From UBA11540 sp045531755 (GTDB lineage Bacteria; Bacillota; Clostridia; Oscillospirales; Ruminococcaceae): DNA of 5,217 nt. The stretch covers positions 1-5,217 of the forward strand of contig JAZSEP010000007.1 in NCBI GenBank assembly GCA_045531755.1. Direction: 5' to 3'. The notes beneath the pieces were generated by a model. That model searched no databases. It was not told the origin of the DNA and worked only from the letters and a program-made list of their open reading frames with translations. Below are positions 1 to 5,217 of the stretch, piece by piece. Each line of letters begins with the position of its first letter. The stretch's first letter is position 1. A program made the position numbers and the translations under genes.

Positions 1-1199
1 GTATCTAATTTCTTATAATCTTTGTAGTATTTCTGTGCGTTTTGCGATGGTGTGAGCAGCGGGTCGAGTTTTATTTTGACAATCTGAAGTGATTCATCAT
101 AGAAGTTTTCAAGCTCTGCTACCCTATCTCCCTTTTCGAGCTTGTAGAGGTTAGCATTAAGCAAATCGCCATAAATCCTGAGGATATCCCTGTCAGCACA
201 TTCTCGGAGCTCTTTTCTTTGATTTTCGAGCTTTCTGGATATCTTTTCAGAGGTGTTTATCAGAAAACGCAAAATATCGTGAGCCTTTTGACTTATTCTT
301 GTAGTGGTATCCTTTTGTACAAAAAAATCGTCGAGCAAGAGGCTTAGAGTTTCGTATTCACGAGTGATTACAGAGTCTGTATACTGAGATATTTTGGTGA
401 AATAGAACTCTATTGGTTTCTTGCCTGAATCCAATATCATCGTTGGTACAGGCGGCTGTGAAAGGTTATTCTGTAATTGATTCAAATAGAAATCAAGCCG
501 TGTTAAACCTTCTTCGGTCAAATCATAAACTATGACGTCACTATCTTTAGAGACCAAGAAAGACACTTCACGGCAAATAAGCGGTGAAACGCCCTCCAAC
601 GTTGAAAGCAATGCTTTGGAGAGTGGAAATTGCGAATAACGCAGTTTCATCTGTTTTATCAACTCTTCAGATGAGTATTCAAGCATAGAAAGCTTGTCCT
701 GTGTCGGTACAGCTTCATACTTAACACCCGGAAGAATACGGCGAAGCGAAGATACGGAATCGTCAACTCGTTTTACAGAGTCAATAACTTTTCCGTTTTC
801 GTTGACTAAAATAATATTGCTGTGTCTTCCCATAATCTCAACGACGAGTTTAACAACAATCAGATCACCAAACTCGTTGCGAGTTTCAAGGTCAAAAACA
901 ACGACTCTTTCGAGTCCCTGTTGCCTTATTTCTAAAATCTTGGCATTTCCTATATGTTTGCGAAGCAACATACAAAACATTGGCGGTGACGGAGGATTAT
1001 CAAGTTCAGTTTCTGTGAAATGCATACGGGGGTGCGAAGCATCTGCGGAAATCAGAAGCTTCAGGTTTCTGCCACCGGAACGCATAGTGAGAACTATTTC
1101 GTTCCTTGACGGCTGATATACTTTATCAATTCTTGTACCTGAAATCTGTTGAGAGATTTCGGTACATAAAACGTGCAAAAAAGCTCCATCAAAAGCCAA
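1..1199 (-). CDS. rqcH: RqcH / NFACT family ribosome quality-control protein (FbpA-like), 3' end outside window
   Basis: RqcH binds 60S-like obstructed 50S subunits carrying peptidyl-tRNA and recruits tRNA-Ala to add C-terminal alanine tails that mark stalled chains for degradation; older annotations call it a fibronectin-binding protein. The reverse strand is open for 399 codons from a TTG start to the window edge with no stop. The N-terminus MAFDG is the family start. NFACT-N motifs follow: PPMFCMLLRKHI (about 70-83), GLERVVVF (95-102) and VEIMGRHSNIIL (120-131). A helix-hairpin-helix-like segment LEGVSPLICREV lies at 201-212. A charged, helical, probably coiled-coil stretch covers about 297-360, and LDPLLTPSQNAQKYY (378-392) precedes the missing NFACT-R domain. 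The family is about 570 residues, so roughly 70% is visible. The TTG is chosen because it gives the family N-terminus and has GGGGG 7 nt upstream (1207-1211). It starts 2 nt after the Nif3 stop, so it is probably co-transcribed. Oddity: the family's DR pair (D97/R98 in B. subtilis) is E97/R98 here. Confidence 0.95.
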   Translation of the reverse strand, partial: MAFDGAFLHVLCTEISQQISGTRIDKVYQPSRNEIVLTMRSGGRNLKLLISADASHPRMHFTETELDNPPSPPMFCMLLRKHIGNAKILEIRQQGLERVVVFDLETRNEFGDLIVVKLVVEIMGRHSNIILVNENGKVIDSVKRVDDSVSSLRRILPGVKYEAVPTQDKLSMLEYSSEELIKQMKLRYSQFPLSKALLSTLEGVSPLICREVSFLVSKDSDVIVYDLTEEGLTRLDFYLNQLQNNLSQPPVPTMILDSGKKPIEFYFTKISQYTDSVITREYETLSLLLDDFFVQKDTTTRISQKAHDILRFLINTSEKISRKLENQRKELRECADRDILRIYGDLLNANLYKLEKGDRVAELENFYDESLQIVKIKLDPLLTPSQNAQKYYKDYKKLD

Positions 1200-1201
1200 G
1201 A

Positions 1202-1957
1202 TTATACCCCCATAAGATATGGTTTTTCATCAGCGATAAAAACCTCAACGCCGTCGAATTTTTCAAAAAGCATGTTTTTGAGTACATCTTTAAAGATACA
1301 CTCCGTTTCAAAATGTCCTGCGACGATTGCGGCTATTCCACATTCGTAAAGCTCAATGACGTTGTTGTACTTTAATTCGCCTGTAACAAGAGCATCTACT
1401 CCAAGCACCTTTAAAACAGGAACGACACATCCGCCCGCACCGGAACAAACAGCAACGGTTTTGATAGTTTTTTCACCAAGCGATGAACAAACGCAATTGG
1501 AATTAAGTGCACGTGCGGTATGCTCGGCAAACTCTTTTGCAGAAACGGGTTGCTCAACCTTTCCAATTCTAAAGGAAAAACCATCATCGTCGGTTACGGT
1601 TCGCACATCTTTAAGATTTAGTTTTTCGCAAAGAATATCATTCATTCCACCCTGTGCAATATCAAAGCAGGTATGCGCGGAAATTACGGAAATCTGTGCC
1701 ATAATAAGTTTGGCGACAGGCGAAGAAAAATCAATCTTTTTAAGCGGTGAAAAGATCGCAGGGTGATGTGTTATTATTAAATCAACCCGCTGTTCTATGG
1801 CTTGTTTTGCCACCTCATTGGTGATATCGAGAGCCAACATAATTCTTTTACATTCTGCACTGTGTGAGCCAAGTAAAAGTCCACCGTTATCCCACTCTTG
1901 TGAAGTGGAAAATGGAGCAATGCTATTTATAAAATCATATATATCGCGCACTATCAT
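1202..1957 (-). CDS. Nif3-like dinuclear metal-centre protein (DUF34/YbgI family)
   Basis: This is a Nif3/DUF34 protein of 251 residues, a widespread family that forms toroidal hexamers with a two-metal site; its enzymatic role is unsettled (GTP cyclohydrolase I type 2 annotations are doubtful). Visible motifs are DNGGLLLG (23-30), ITHHP (62-66, metal ligands H64 and H65), AHTCFD (94-99, H95 and D99), TGELKYNN (192-199) and GHFETE (214-219, H215 and E219). The ligand set matches the E. coli YbgI pattern, so metal binding is expected. It is the short form, without the PII-like insert of the roughly 370-residue B. subtilis YqfO type. I place the start at ATG 1957, which overlaps the trmK stop as ATGA and has GGGG 8 nt upstream (1966-1969). 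A GTG at 1966 would add three residues (MFT) but lies in that ribosome binding site. The ATGA overlap implies translational coupling to trmK, a pairing common in Firmicutes. The Asn pair after TGELKY, where many homologues have His, is a minor oddity. Confidence 0.94.
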   Translation of the reverse strand: MIVRDIYDFINSIAPFSTSQEWDNGGLLLGSHSAECKRIMLALDITNEVAKQAIEQRVDLIITHHPAIFSPLKKIDFSSPVAKLIMAQISVISAHTCFDIAQGGMNDILCEKLNLKDVRTVTDDDGFSFRIGKVEQPVSAKEFAEHTARALNSNCVCSSLGEKTIKTVAVCSGAGGCVVPVLKVLGVDALVTGELKYNNVIELYECGIAAIVAGHFETECIFKDVLKNMLFEKFDGVEVFIADEKPYLMGV

Positions 1958-2634
1958 TGTAAACACCCCATAATACTGTCATACAGTTTATATACCGGCT
2001 CGGCGGATTCGGGAGAGTTTTTAGACAATCCTTCAGCCTTTTTGAGAATAGCAGCAGCTCTGTTTTTTATATACAAAACCGATTGCGAATCCTTTTTATC
2101 TGCAAGCCTACCAAGCTCGCAGAAAAGCTCGCTCGGAATACGTTTTTTCCCAACGTAATATACGGACATCACGGTGTAAATACGCGAAGAATCCAACACG
2201 GCAATTTCGTCCTGAATTTCAAATCCATTCTCACACAAAAAATGTCTGAGCAAAGATGCCTTTGTCATAGGCTGAAGGACAAAATGCTTAGTCTCGTCGC
2301 TACTCCAACTGCAATTTTGAAGTATTGAAATTATCGTTTCTCCGCCCATTCCGGCTATAACAATATCATCTACAGAATCCTTTTTAATGCCCTGCAAACC
2401 GTCGCAAAGAATTAGTTCGGATCTGTCCTCAAGTTGATTATCTCGTATTGTAGCAACAGCTTTTTTCAACGGATTTTCATTAATATCGCAGGCATATCCG
2501 TATGTGCAGATACCGTTTTTTAAAAGATATGCAATGAGGTACGCGTGATCTGTACCTATATCTGCAATTCTGCTTCCCTTTCTAACAAGGTTAGCAACAG
2601 CGGTCAGTCGCGTCCCGAGTATAACGTTCTTCAT
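1954..2634 (-). CDS. trmK: tRNA (adenine(22)-N(1))-methyltransferase TrmK
   Basis: TrmK uses S-adenosylmethionine to methylate N1 of A22 in the D-arm region of tRNAs (COG2384, B. subtilis YqfN). The 226-residue product has the class I methyltransferase fold: motif I ADIGTDHAYL (24-33), the acidic residue ending strand 2 in ACDIN (D50), DIVIAGMGGETI (90-101) with the family-specific GMGG, and FVLQPM (118-123). A helical C-terminal region from about 163 to the end (GKKRIPSELFCELG...) corresponds to the family's coiled-coil-like tail. I place the start at ATG 2634 (MKNVILGTRL). This matches the family N-terminus, usually LSxRL near residues 5-10, and has GGTGAG upstream (2638-2643). An in-frame ATG at 2679 would add 15 residues, but it lies inside the right arm of the hairpin at 2653-2685 and has no good ribosome binding site. 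The TGA stop overlaps the Nif3 start. The length is normal for the family and no residue loss is evident. Confidence 0.95.
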   Translation of the reverse strand: MKNVILGTRLTAVANLVRKGSRIADIGTDHAYLIAYLLKNGICTYGYACDINENPLKKAVATIRDNQLEDRSELILCDGLQGIKKDSVDDIVIAGMGGETIISILQNCSWSSDETKHFVLQPMTKASLLRHFLCENGFEIQDEIAVLDSSRIYTVMSVYYVGKKRIPSELFCELGRLADKKDSQSVLYIKNRAAAILKKAEGLSKNSPESAEPVYKLYDSIMGCLQ

Positions 2635-2652
2635 CTTCTCACCAAATATATG

Positions 2653-2685
2653 TAAAGGATGGACGCTGCAAGAGTCCATCCTTTA
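2653..2685 (-). terminator. 12-bp perfect hairpin between the DUF1858 gene and trmK (possible attenuator or RNA-processing element)
   Basis: The arms TAAAGGATGGAC (2653-2664) and GTCCATCCTTTA (2674-2685) pair perfectly around a 9-nt loop. In the leftward transcript the hairpin starts 3 nt after the DUF1858 stop codon and ends 9 nt before the trmK ribosome binding site. What follows on the RNA is CAUAUAUUU, not a clean U tract, so a full terminator is doubtful. Partial termination, which would raise the DUF1858 protein over the downstream enzymes, or 3'-end protection of a processed mRNA, fits better. The call as 'terminator' is a best category, not a firm function. Confidence 0.5.
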
Positions 2686-2688
2686 GTT

Positions 2689-2892
2689 TTAACCTTTTGA
2701 AACTATATGCTGGTTAAGCTTTTCTACCAGTTCATCAGCGTCAACTCCGTGAACCTGACAAGCCTGTTCGATGCTTTCTCCTCTTGCAGAAGGGCAACCA
2801 AGACAATGCATACCCATAGCGAAGAAATACTCAGCAGTTGTTCTGTCAAAATCAAGTACGTCGCCTATAATGCTTTGTTTTGTAACTTTCAT
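2689..2892 (-). CDS. DUF1858 domain-containing protein, small CxxC protein
   Basis: This 67-residue protein consists entirely of a DUF1858 domain, the small helical domain also seen at the N-terminus of ScdA/RIC-type and hybrid-cluster-associated proteins. The diagnostic part is GMHCLGCPSA (27-36), with C30 and C33 forming a CxxC, followed by GESIEQACQVHGVDADELVEKLN. The CxxC could bind a metal or act in redox chemistry. The molecular role of stand-alone members is unknown and I do not assign one. The start is certain: ATG 2892 has AAGGAGGT 7 nt upstream (2900-2907). It is the first gene after the strong promoter at 2919-2947 and is followed at once by the hairpin at 2653-2685, so it may be expressed more highly than trmK, nif3 and rqcH behind it. 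Stand-alone DUF1858 proteins are frequent in anaerobic Firmicutes, which supports the taxonomic guess. Confidence 0.92.
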   Translation of the reverse strand: MKVTKQSIIGDVLDFDRTTAEYFFAMGMHCLGCPSARGESIEQACQVHGVDADELVEKLNQHIVSKG

Positions 2893-2899
2893 ATTTTCA

Positions 2900-2907
2900 A
2901 CCTCCTT
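2900..2907 (-). promoter_or_regulatory. Consensus ribosome binding site of the DUF1858 gene
   Basis: The reverse strand reads AAGGAGGT ending 7 nt before the ATG at 2892. It is the strongest Shine-Dalgarno sequence in the window and fixes this start. With the predicted transcription start near 2912, the 5' leader is only about 20 nt, leaving no room for a riboswitch. Confidence 0.9.
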
Positions 2908-2918
2908 ATGACGTATAT

Positions 2919-2947
2919 ATTATACTGCATTTAAAACCAAAAATCAA
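2919..2947 (-). promoter_or_regulatory. Sigma-A type promoter of the leftward DUF1858-trmK-nif3-rqcH operon
   Basis: On the reverse strand the -35 hexamer is TTGATT (2942-2947) and the -10 hexamer is a perfect TATAAT (2919-2924), separated by exactly 17 bp. Transcription would start near 2912, just before the ribosome binding site. No other convincing promoter was seen between the genes downstream, so all four genes probably depend on it. Confidence 0.85.
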
Positions 2948-3011
2948 CAGTATAGCTGATATTTAACTGCCAATAATTATCACTGGTTTCCCAAAACTTA
3001 CATTTGCTTTA

Positions 3012-3048
3012 TAGACTTTTTGATATATCTGTGATAATATATTATTGT
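3012..3048 (+). promoter_or_regulatory. Putative promoter of murT-gatD
   Basis: Two overlapping sigma-A-like pairs fit, both with 17-bp spacing: TAGACT (3012-3017) with TAATAT (3035-3040), and TTGATA (3020-3025) with TATTGT (3043-3048). Each matches the consensus only partly and the whole stretch is very A+T rich, so the exact promoter cannot be chosen. Either would leave a 5' leader of roughly 50-60 nt before murT. A perfect 12-bp palindrome, ATAATATATTAT (3034-3045), overlaps the -10 area, but in such A+T-rich DNA it may be chance. Confidence 0.4.
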
Positions 3049-3108
3049 TATTTTTAATTTATCAAGAAATTTTATGCAAATATCTACAAAAAGGAACGGC
3101 GAAAAGAA

Positions 3109-4425
3109 ATGAAGCAGACGATTGCTATACTCGTGGGAAAAATTTTGCATTTCATTGGAAAACCTTTTGGAAAGTCTACTAATCTTCCCGGTGAAATTGC
3201 TCTTAAGATATGTCCGGACCTTATATCGAGGTTCAGAATTAAAGGAAGAGTTCTTGCTGTTACAGGCTCCAACGGAAAAACAACTCCCGCCAATATGGTC
3301 GCGCATATCTTAAAATCCTGCGGCTATTCCGTTGCAAATAATGCAAAAGGCTCAAACCTTACGGGCGGAGTCGCAACCACACTAATCACAAGCAGTAATC
3401 TTTCGGGATATATCGACTCTGATTTTGTTGTTTTAGAGGTTGACGAACGGTTTTCACGTCTGATATTCCGTAATTTTGCTCCTGATATGATGCTCGTAAC
3501 AAATCTTTTCCGTGACCAGCTGACACGAAACGGAAACGTCGACGTTATTATCTCTAAGCTGACTGAAGCCATAAAACCCGAAACCAAACTGATTCTCAAT
3601 GCAAACGACCCTATCAGCTCATTGCTTGCTCCGGATAACGAAAGAGTATACTATGCGATGAGCCGTACATCGCAATCTACCGAAAAATCAATTAATATTA
3701 CCCACGACAGCAAGGTTTGCCCCATCTGCTTTGCTCCTATGAACTATGAGTTTTTCCACTACAACCATATAGGAAGCTTCTCGTGTTCAAAGTGCGACCA
3801 CAAAACCCGTGAGGCAAAATATCTTGCCGAAGCCGTCGATTTCAAAACAGGTTCGTTCCTTATAAACGGATTTCCTGCAACAACAACATATAAAAGCGCT
3901 TTCAACTTCCTGAACGTGACCGCTGCCGTTTCTCTCTGCTGTGAGGCAGGTGTCAGTCTTGAAAAAGCTATAAAAGCTGTAAACACCTTCACAGTCAGTA
4001 AACAACGATTCGACGAATTTGACATTGGCGGCAGAAAAGCTGTAATGATACTTTCAAAGAATCAAAATCCCGTTTCATTTGACCAATCTATTTCTTACGT
4101 TGTAGATGCTGAGGACGATGAAAAAACCGTAATCGTATATGTAAATAACATAAACCACACTCATAACAAGGATACCACCTGGTTGTATGATATTTCATTC
4201 GGAAGACTCGACGGCAGGATAGATTCTTTGGTTTGTACAGGTCCAAGGGCATACGATTTGGCGGTCAGACTTAAGGTCGACGGATTTAATATGAAAAAGG
4301 TTCTCACAGAACCAAACCTTGAAAATCTTAAAACCGTTGTAGCAGGCACAAAAGGCACCGTGTATGTTCTCACCGAGCTGTATGATGCCAAGGAAATTAT
4401 TGAAGCAATAGGCTCTAAACAATGA
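3109..4425 (+). CDS. murT: Lipid II isoglutaminyl synthase, Mur-ligase-like subunit MurT
   Basis: With GatD, MurT amidates the alpha-carboxyl of the D-Glu in lipid II to D-isoglutamine at the inner face of the cytoplasmic membrane, activating the carboxylate with ATP. The 438-residue length is normal. Domains in order: a helical N-terminus (MKQTIAILVGKILHF); a Mur-ligase middle domain with the ATP loop TGSNGKTT (52-59), GSNLTGG (81-87), EVDERF (110-115) and TNLFRDQL (131-138); and a four-Cys zinc ribbon inserted in the middle domain (C204, C207, C226, C229), typical of MurT. The C-terminal DUF1727 domain contains KNQNPVSFDQ (317-326) and DTTWLYD (355-361), corresponding to the family DxSWxxD region whose Asp completes the GatD active site. 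The ribosome binding site is weak: AAGGAA at 3091-3096 is 12-13 nt from the ATG. The start is still chosen because the N-terminus matches the family. P60 directly after GKTT is unusual, as Thr is common there. gatD follows after 10 nt. Confidence 0.96.
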   Translation: MKQTIAILVGKILHFIGKPFGKSTNLPGEIALKICPDLISRFRIKGRVLAVTGSNGKTTPANMVAHILKSCGYSVANNAKGSNLTGGVATTLITSSNLSGYIDSDFVVLEVDERFSRLIFRNFAPDMMLVTNLFRDQLTRNGNVDVIISKLTEAIKPETKLILNANDPISSLLAPDNERVYYAMSRTSQSTEKSINITHDSKVCPICFAPMNYEFFHYNHIGSFSCSKCDHKTREAKYLAEAVDFKTGSFLINGFPATTTYKSAFNFLNVTAAVSLCCEAGVSLEKAIKAVNTFTVSKQRFDEFDIGGRKAVMILSKNQNPVSFDQSISYVVDAEDDEKTVIVYVNNINHTHNKDTTWLYDISFGRLDGRIDSLVCTGPRAYDLAVRLKVDGFNMKKVLTEPNLENLKTVVAGTKGTVYVLTELYDAKEIIEAIGSKQ

Positions 4426-4435
4426 GGTGAAGGCT

Positions 4436-5140
4436 ATGAAAGATGTAAAAATTCTTTGGTTGTATCAAGACGTAATGGATTTATACGGTGACCGAGGCAA
4501 CATCCTCGCACTGAAGTATCAGCTCGATACGTTAAAGGTAAACTACATTATAGAAAACAAAAGTCTTGAGGATTCACTTGATTTTGAGGGCTTCGACCTT
4601 GTATATATTGGTCCCGGAAAAGATAAAAATGCTGTAAAAGCCGCAGAGCATCTTGCAAAATACAAAGAGCAGCTTTCCTCAGCTATTGAAAACGGAACTA
4701 CTTTTTTGGTTACAGGTAATGCTCAGATTCTTTTTGGAAAAGAAATAGAGGATGAAAAAGGAAACGTTTATCCTGCCGCTGATATTTTCGAATATCGCTC
4801 AAAGCTTACAGGAGAGGTTTTTTTGAATGATTATACCGCTCGTCCTTACTTCAATGAGCAGGCTCTTTCCTACGGACTTATAAATCGAACCTCATATCTT
4901 GAAAACGTCACGGAAGAGCCACTATTCAAAGTTGAATTTTCACAAAAAGATATTGGCGCAACAGAGGGTATTCTATACAAAAACTTCTTTGCAACATGGG
5001 CGCTTGGTCCGGTGCTTGCAAAAAACCCACACATTCTTTTGGAAATCCTAAACCGAATTCTTGACGTCAAGATTATCGGAATTGACGACGGACTTCAAAA
5101 CATTGCATTGCAGCGCACCCTTGGAGAGTTAGAAAAATAA
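4436..5140 (+). CDS. gatD: GatD-like glutamine amidotransferase subunit lacking its catalytic residues
   Basis: GatD is the class I glutamine amidotransferase subunit that hydrolyses glutamine and passes ammonia to MurT. The family match is clear: LYGDRGNILALKYQL (16-30), IGPGKDKNA (58-66), SKLTGEV (122-128) and EGILYKNFFATWALGPVLAKNP (177-198, given in part) correspond to known GatD blocks, and it lies directly behind murT. The 234-residue length is near normal (S. aureus about 243). The active site is not conserved. The nucleophile block reads VTGNAQ (92-97) where S. aureus has ICGGYQ with C94. The catalytic His (H189, TYLHGP) is L190 in TWALGP. The glutamine-orienting R128 aligns with K123. 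The whole protein contains no cysteine, and its only histidines are H72 and H199. Glutaminase activity is therefore not expected. The frame is intact, so this is not a decayed pseudogene. ATG 4436 is chosen, with GAGGTG at 4425-4430 overlapping the murT stop; a GTG at 4427 would add MKA but lies in that site. Confidence 0.9.
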   Translation: MKDVKILWLYQDVMDLYGDRGNILALKYQLDTLKVNYIIENKSLEDSLDFEGFDLVYIGPGKDKNAVKAAEHLAKYKEQLSSAIENGTTFLVTGNAQILFGKEIEDEKGNVYPAADIFEYRSKLTGEVFLNDYTARPYFNEQALSYGLINRTSYLENVTEEPLFKVEFSQKDIGATEGILYKNFFATWALGPVLAKNPHILLEILNRILDVKIIGIDDGLQNIALQRTLGELEK

Positions 5141-5143
5141 TCA

Positions 5144-5172
5144 AGAACCACCGACGAAATGTCGGTGGTTCT
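5144..5172. terminator. Perfect 12-bp hairpin after gatD, probable bidirectional terminator
   Basis: AGAACCACCGAC (5144-5155) and GTCGGTGGTTCT (5161-5172) pair without mismatch around a 5-nt GAAAT loop, 3 nt after the gatD stop. The rightward RNA continues AUUUGUG, a short imperfect U run. The leftward RNA continues UGAUUAUUUUUC, a better one. This is consistent with termination from both sides, which fits a convergent gene on the right. It closes the murT-gatD transcript. Confidence 0.75.
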
Positions 5173-5217
5173 ATTTGTGATAAAAATTATATACAGCATC
5201 TGCGGTCTTTGCGGTCA
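5171..5217 (-). CDS. Possible C-terminus of a convergent gene, cut by the window edge
   Basis: The reverse strand is open from the window edge to a TAG at 5171-5173 and encodes a 14-residue tail, TAKTADAVYNFYHK. Codon choice and composition look like those of the neighbours, and a hairpin overlapping the stop with a T-rich leftward flank would suit a gene ending here. Fifteen codons are far too few to prove a gene, and I do not recognise the product. Confidence 0.3.
   Translation of the reverse strand, partial: TAKTADAVYNFYHK

Noticed and set aside
694..1116. Rightward 140-codon open frame beginning MSCVG
   Set aside because: It lies opposite rqcH, whose reverse-strand frame is open and matches the NFACT family throughout; the rightward product resembles no family.
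1356..1766. Rightward 136-codon open frame
   Set aside because: It is antisense to the Nif3 gene, has no ribosome binding site that stands out, and gives a low-complexity Ser/Thr-rich product typical of shadow frames.
2635..2679. Upstream ATG (2679) that would lengthen TrmK by 15 residues
   Set aside because: The ATG sits in a hairpin arm without a ribosome binding site; the ATG at 2634 has GGTGAG upstream and gives the family N-terminus.
2970..2986. Imperfect 17-bp dyad CCAATAATTATCACTGG as a Fur/PerR-like operator
   Set aside because: Only 6 of 8 pairs match and the fit to a TGATAAT-type box is partial; it lies upstream of the -35 in A+T-rich DNA, too weak to call as a site.
2948..3108. 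Riboswitch or small RNA in the divergent intergenic region
   Set aside because: Apart from promoter elements and A+T-rich palindromes, no stable stem set or recognisable riboswitch core was seen, and the leaders are short.
2998..3306. Leftward 102-codon open frame across the murT 5' end and intergenic region
   Set aside because: It opposes the conserved murT N-terminus and ATP loop, and its tail runs through the A+T-rich promoter region.
4436..5140. gatD as a pseudogene
   Set aside because: The frame is intact at near-normal length with a good ribosome binding site and conserved non-catalytic blocks; only active-site residues are changed.

Overview
The window looks like a stretch of chromosome from a low-to-moderate G+C Gram-positive anaerobe, most likely class Clostridia. 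This is inferred from the gene set: bacterial RqcH, a TrmK/Nif3 pair, a small DUF1858 CxxC protein, and MurT-GatD, which amidates lipid II in Gram-positives. AGGAGG-type ribosome binding sites and consensus-like sigma-A promoters agree with this. No species can be named from the sequence alone. There is no sign of a mobile element, CRISPR array, rRNA or tRNA, and no gene looks foreign to its neighbours.

Layout. Positions 1-2947 hold a leftward operon. A strong promoter (2919-2947) drives a 67-residue DUF1858 protein (2689-2892). Next come a 12-bp-stem hairpin (2653-2685), trmK (1954-2634), a Nif3/DUF34 gene (1202-1957) coupled to trmK by an ATGA overlap, and rqcH (1-1199), which starts 2 nt after the Nif3 stop at a TTG codon and leaves the window after 399 codons. 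Positions 2948-3108 are a divergent intergenic region. Rightward, murT (3109-4425) and gatD (4436-5140) form a two-gene operon ending at a perfect 12-bp hairpin (5144-5172). The last 45 bases may be the 3' end of a convergent gene.

Function. The left operon groups a tRNA m1A22 methyltransferase, a ribosome quality-control factor and a conserved metal-binding protein, suggesting a translation-related unit. In the right operon, MurT is the ATP-dependent Mur-ligase-like subunit and GatD is normally the glutaminase that supplies ammonia to amidate the alpha-carboxylate of D-Glu in lipid II.

The one striking observation is that this GatD appears to have lost its glutaminase active site. It has no cysteine at all, the catalytic His position is Leu, and the glutamine-orienting Arg appears to be Lys. 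MurT keeps its zinc ribbon, its ATP-binding loop and the Asp-containing motif that normally completes the GatD active site. The pair may therefore work with free ammonia, with GatD as a structural partner, or may have been put to another use. The rest of the window is ordinary housekeeping sequence.
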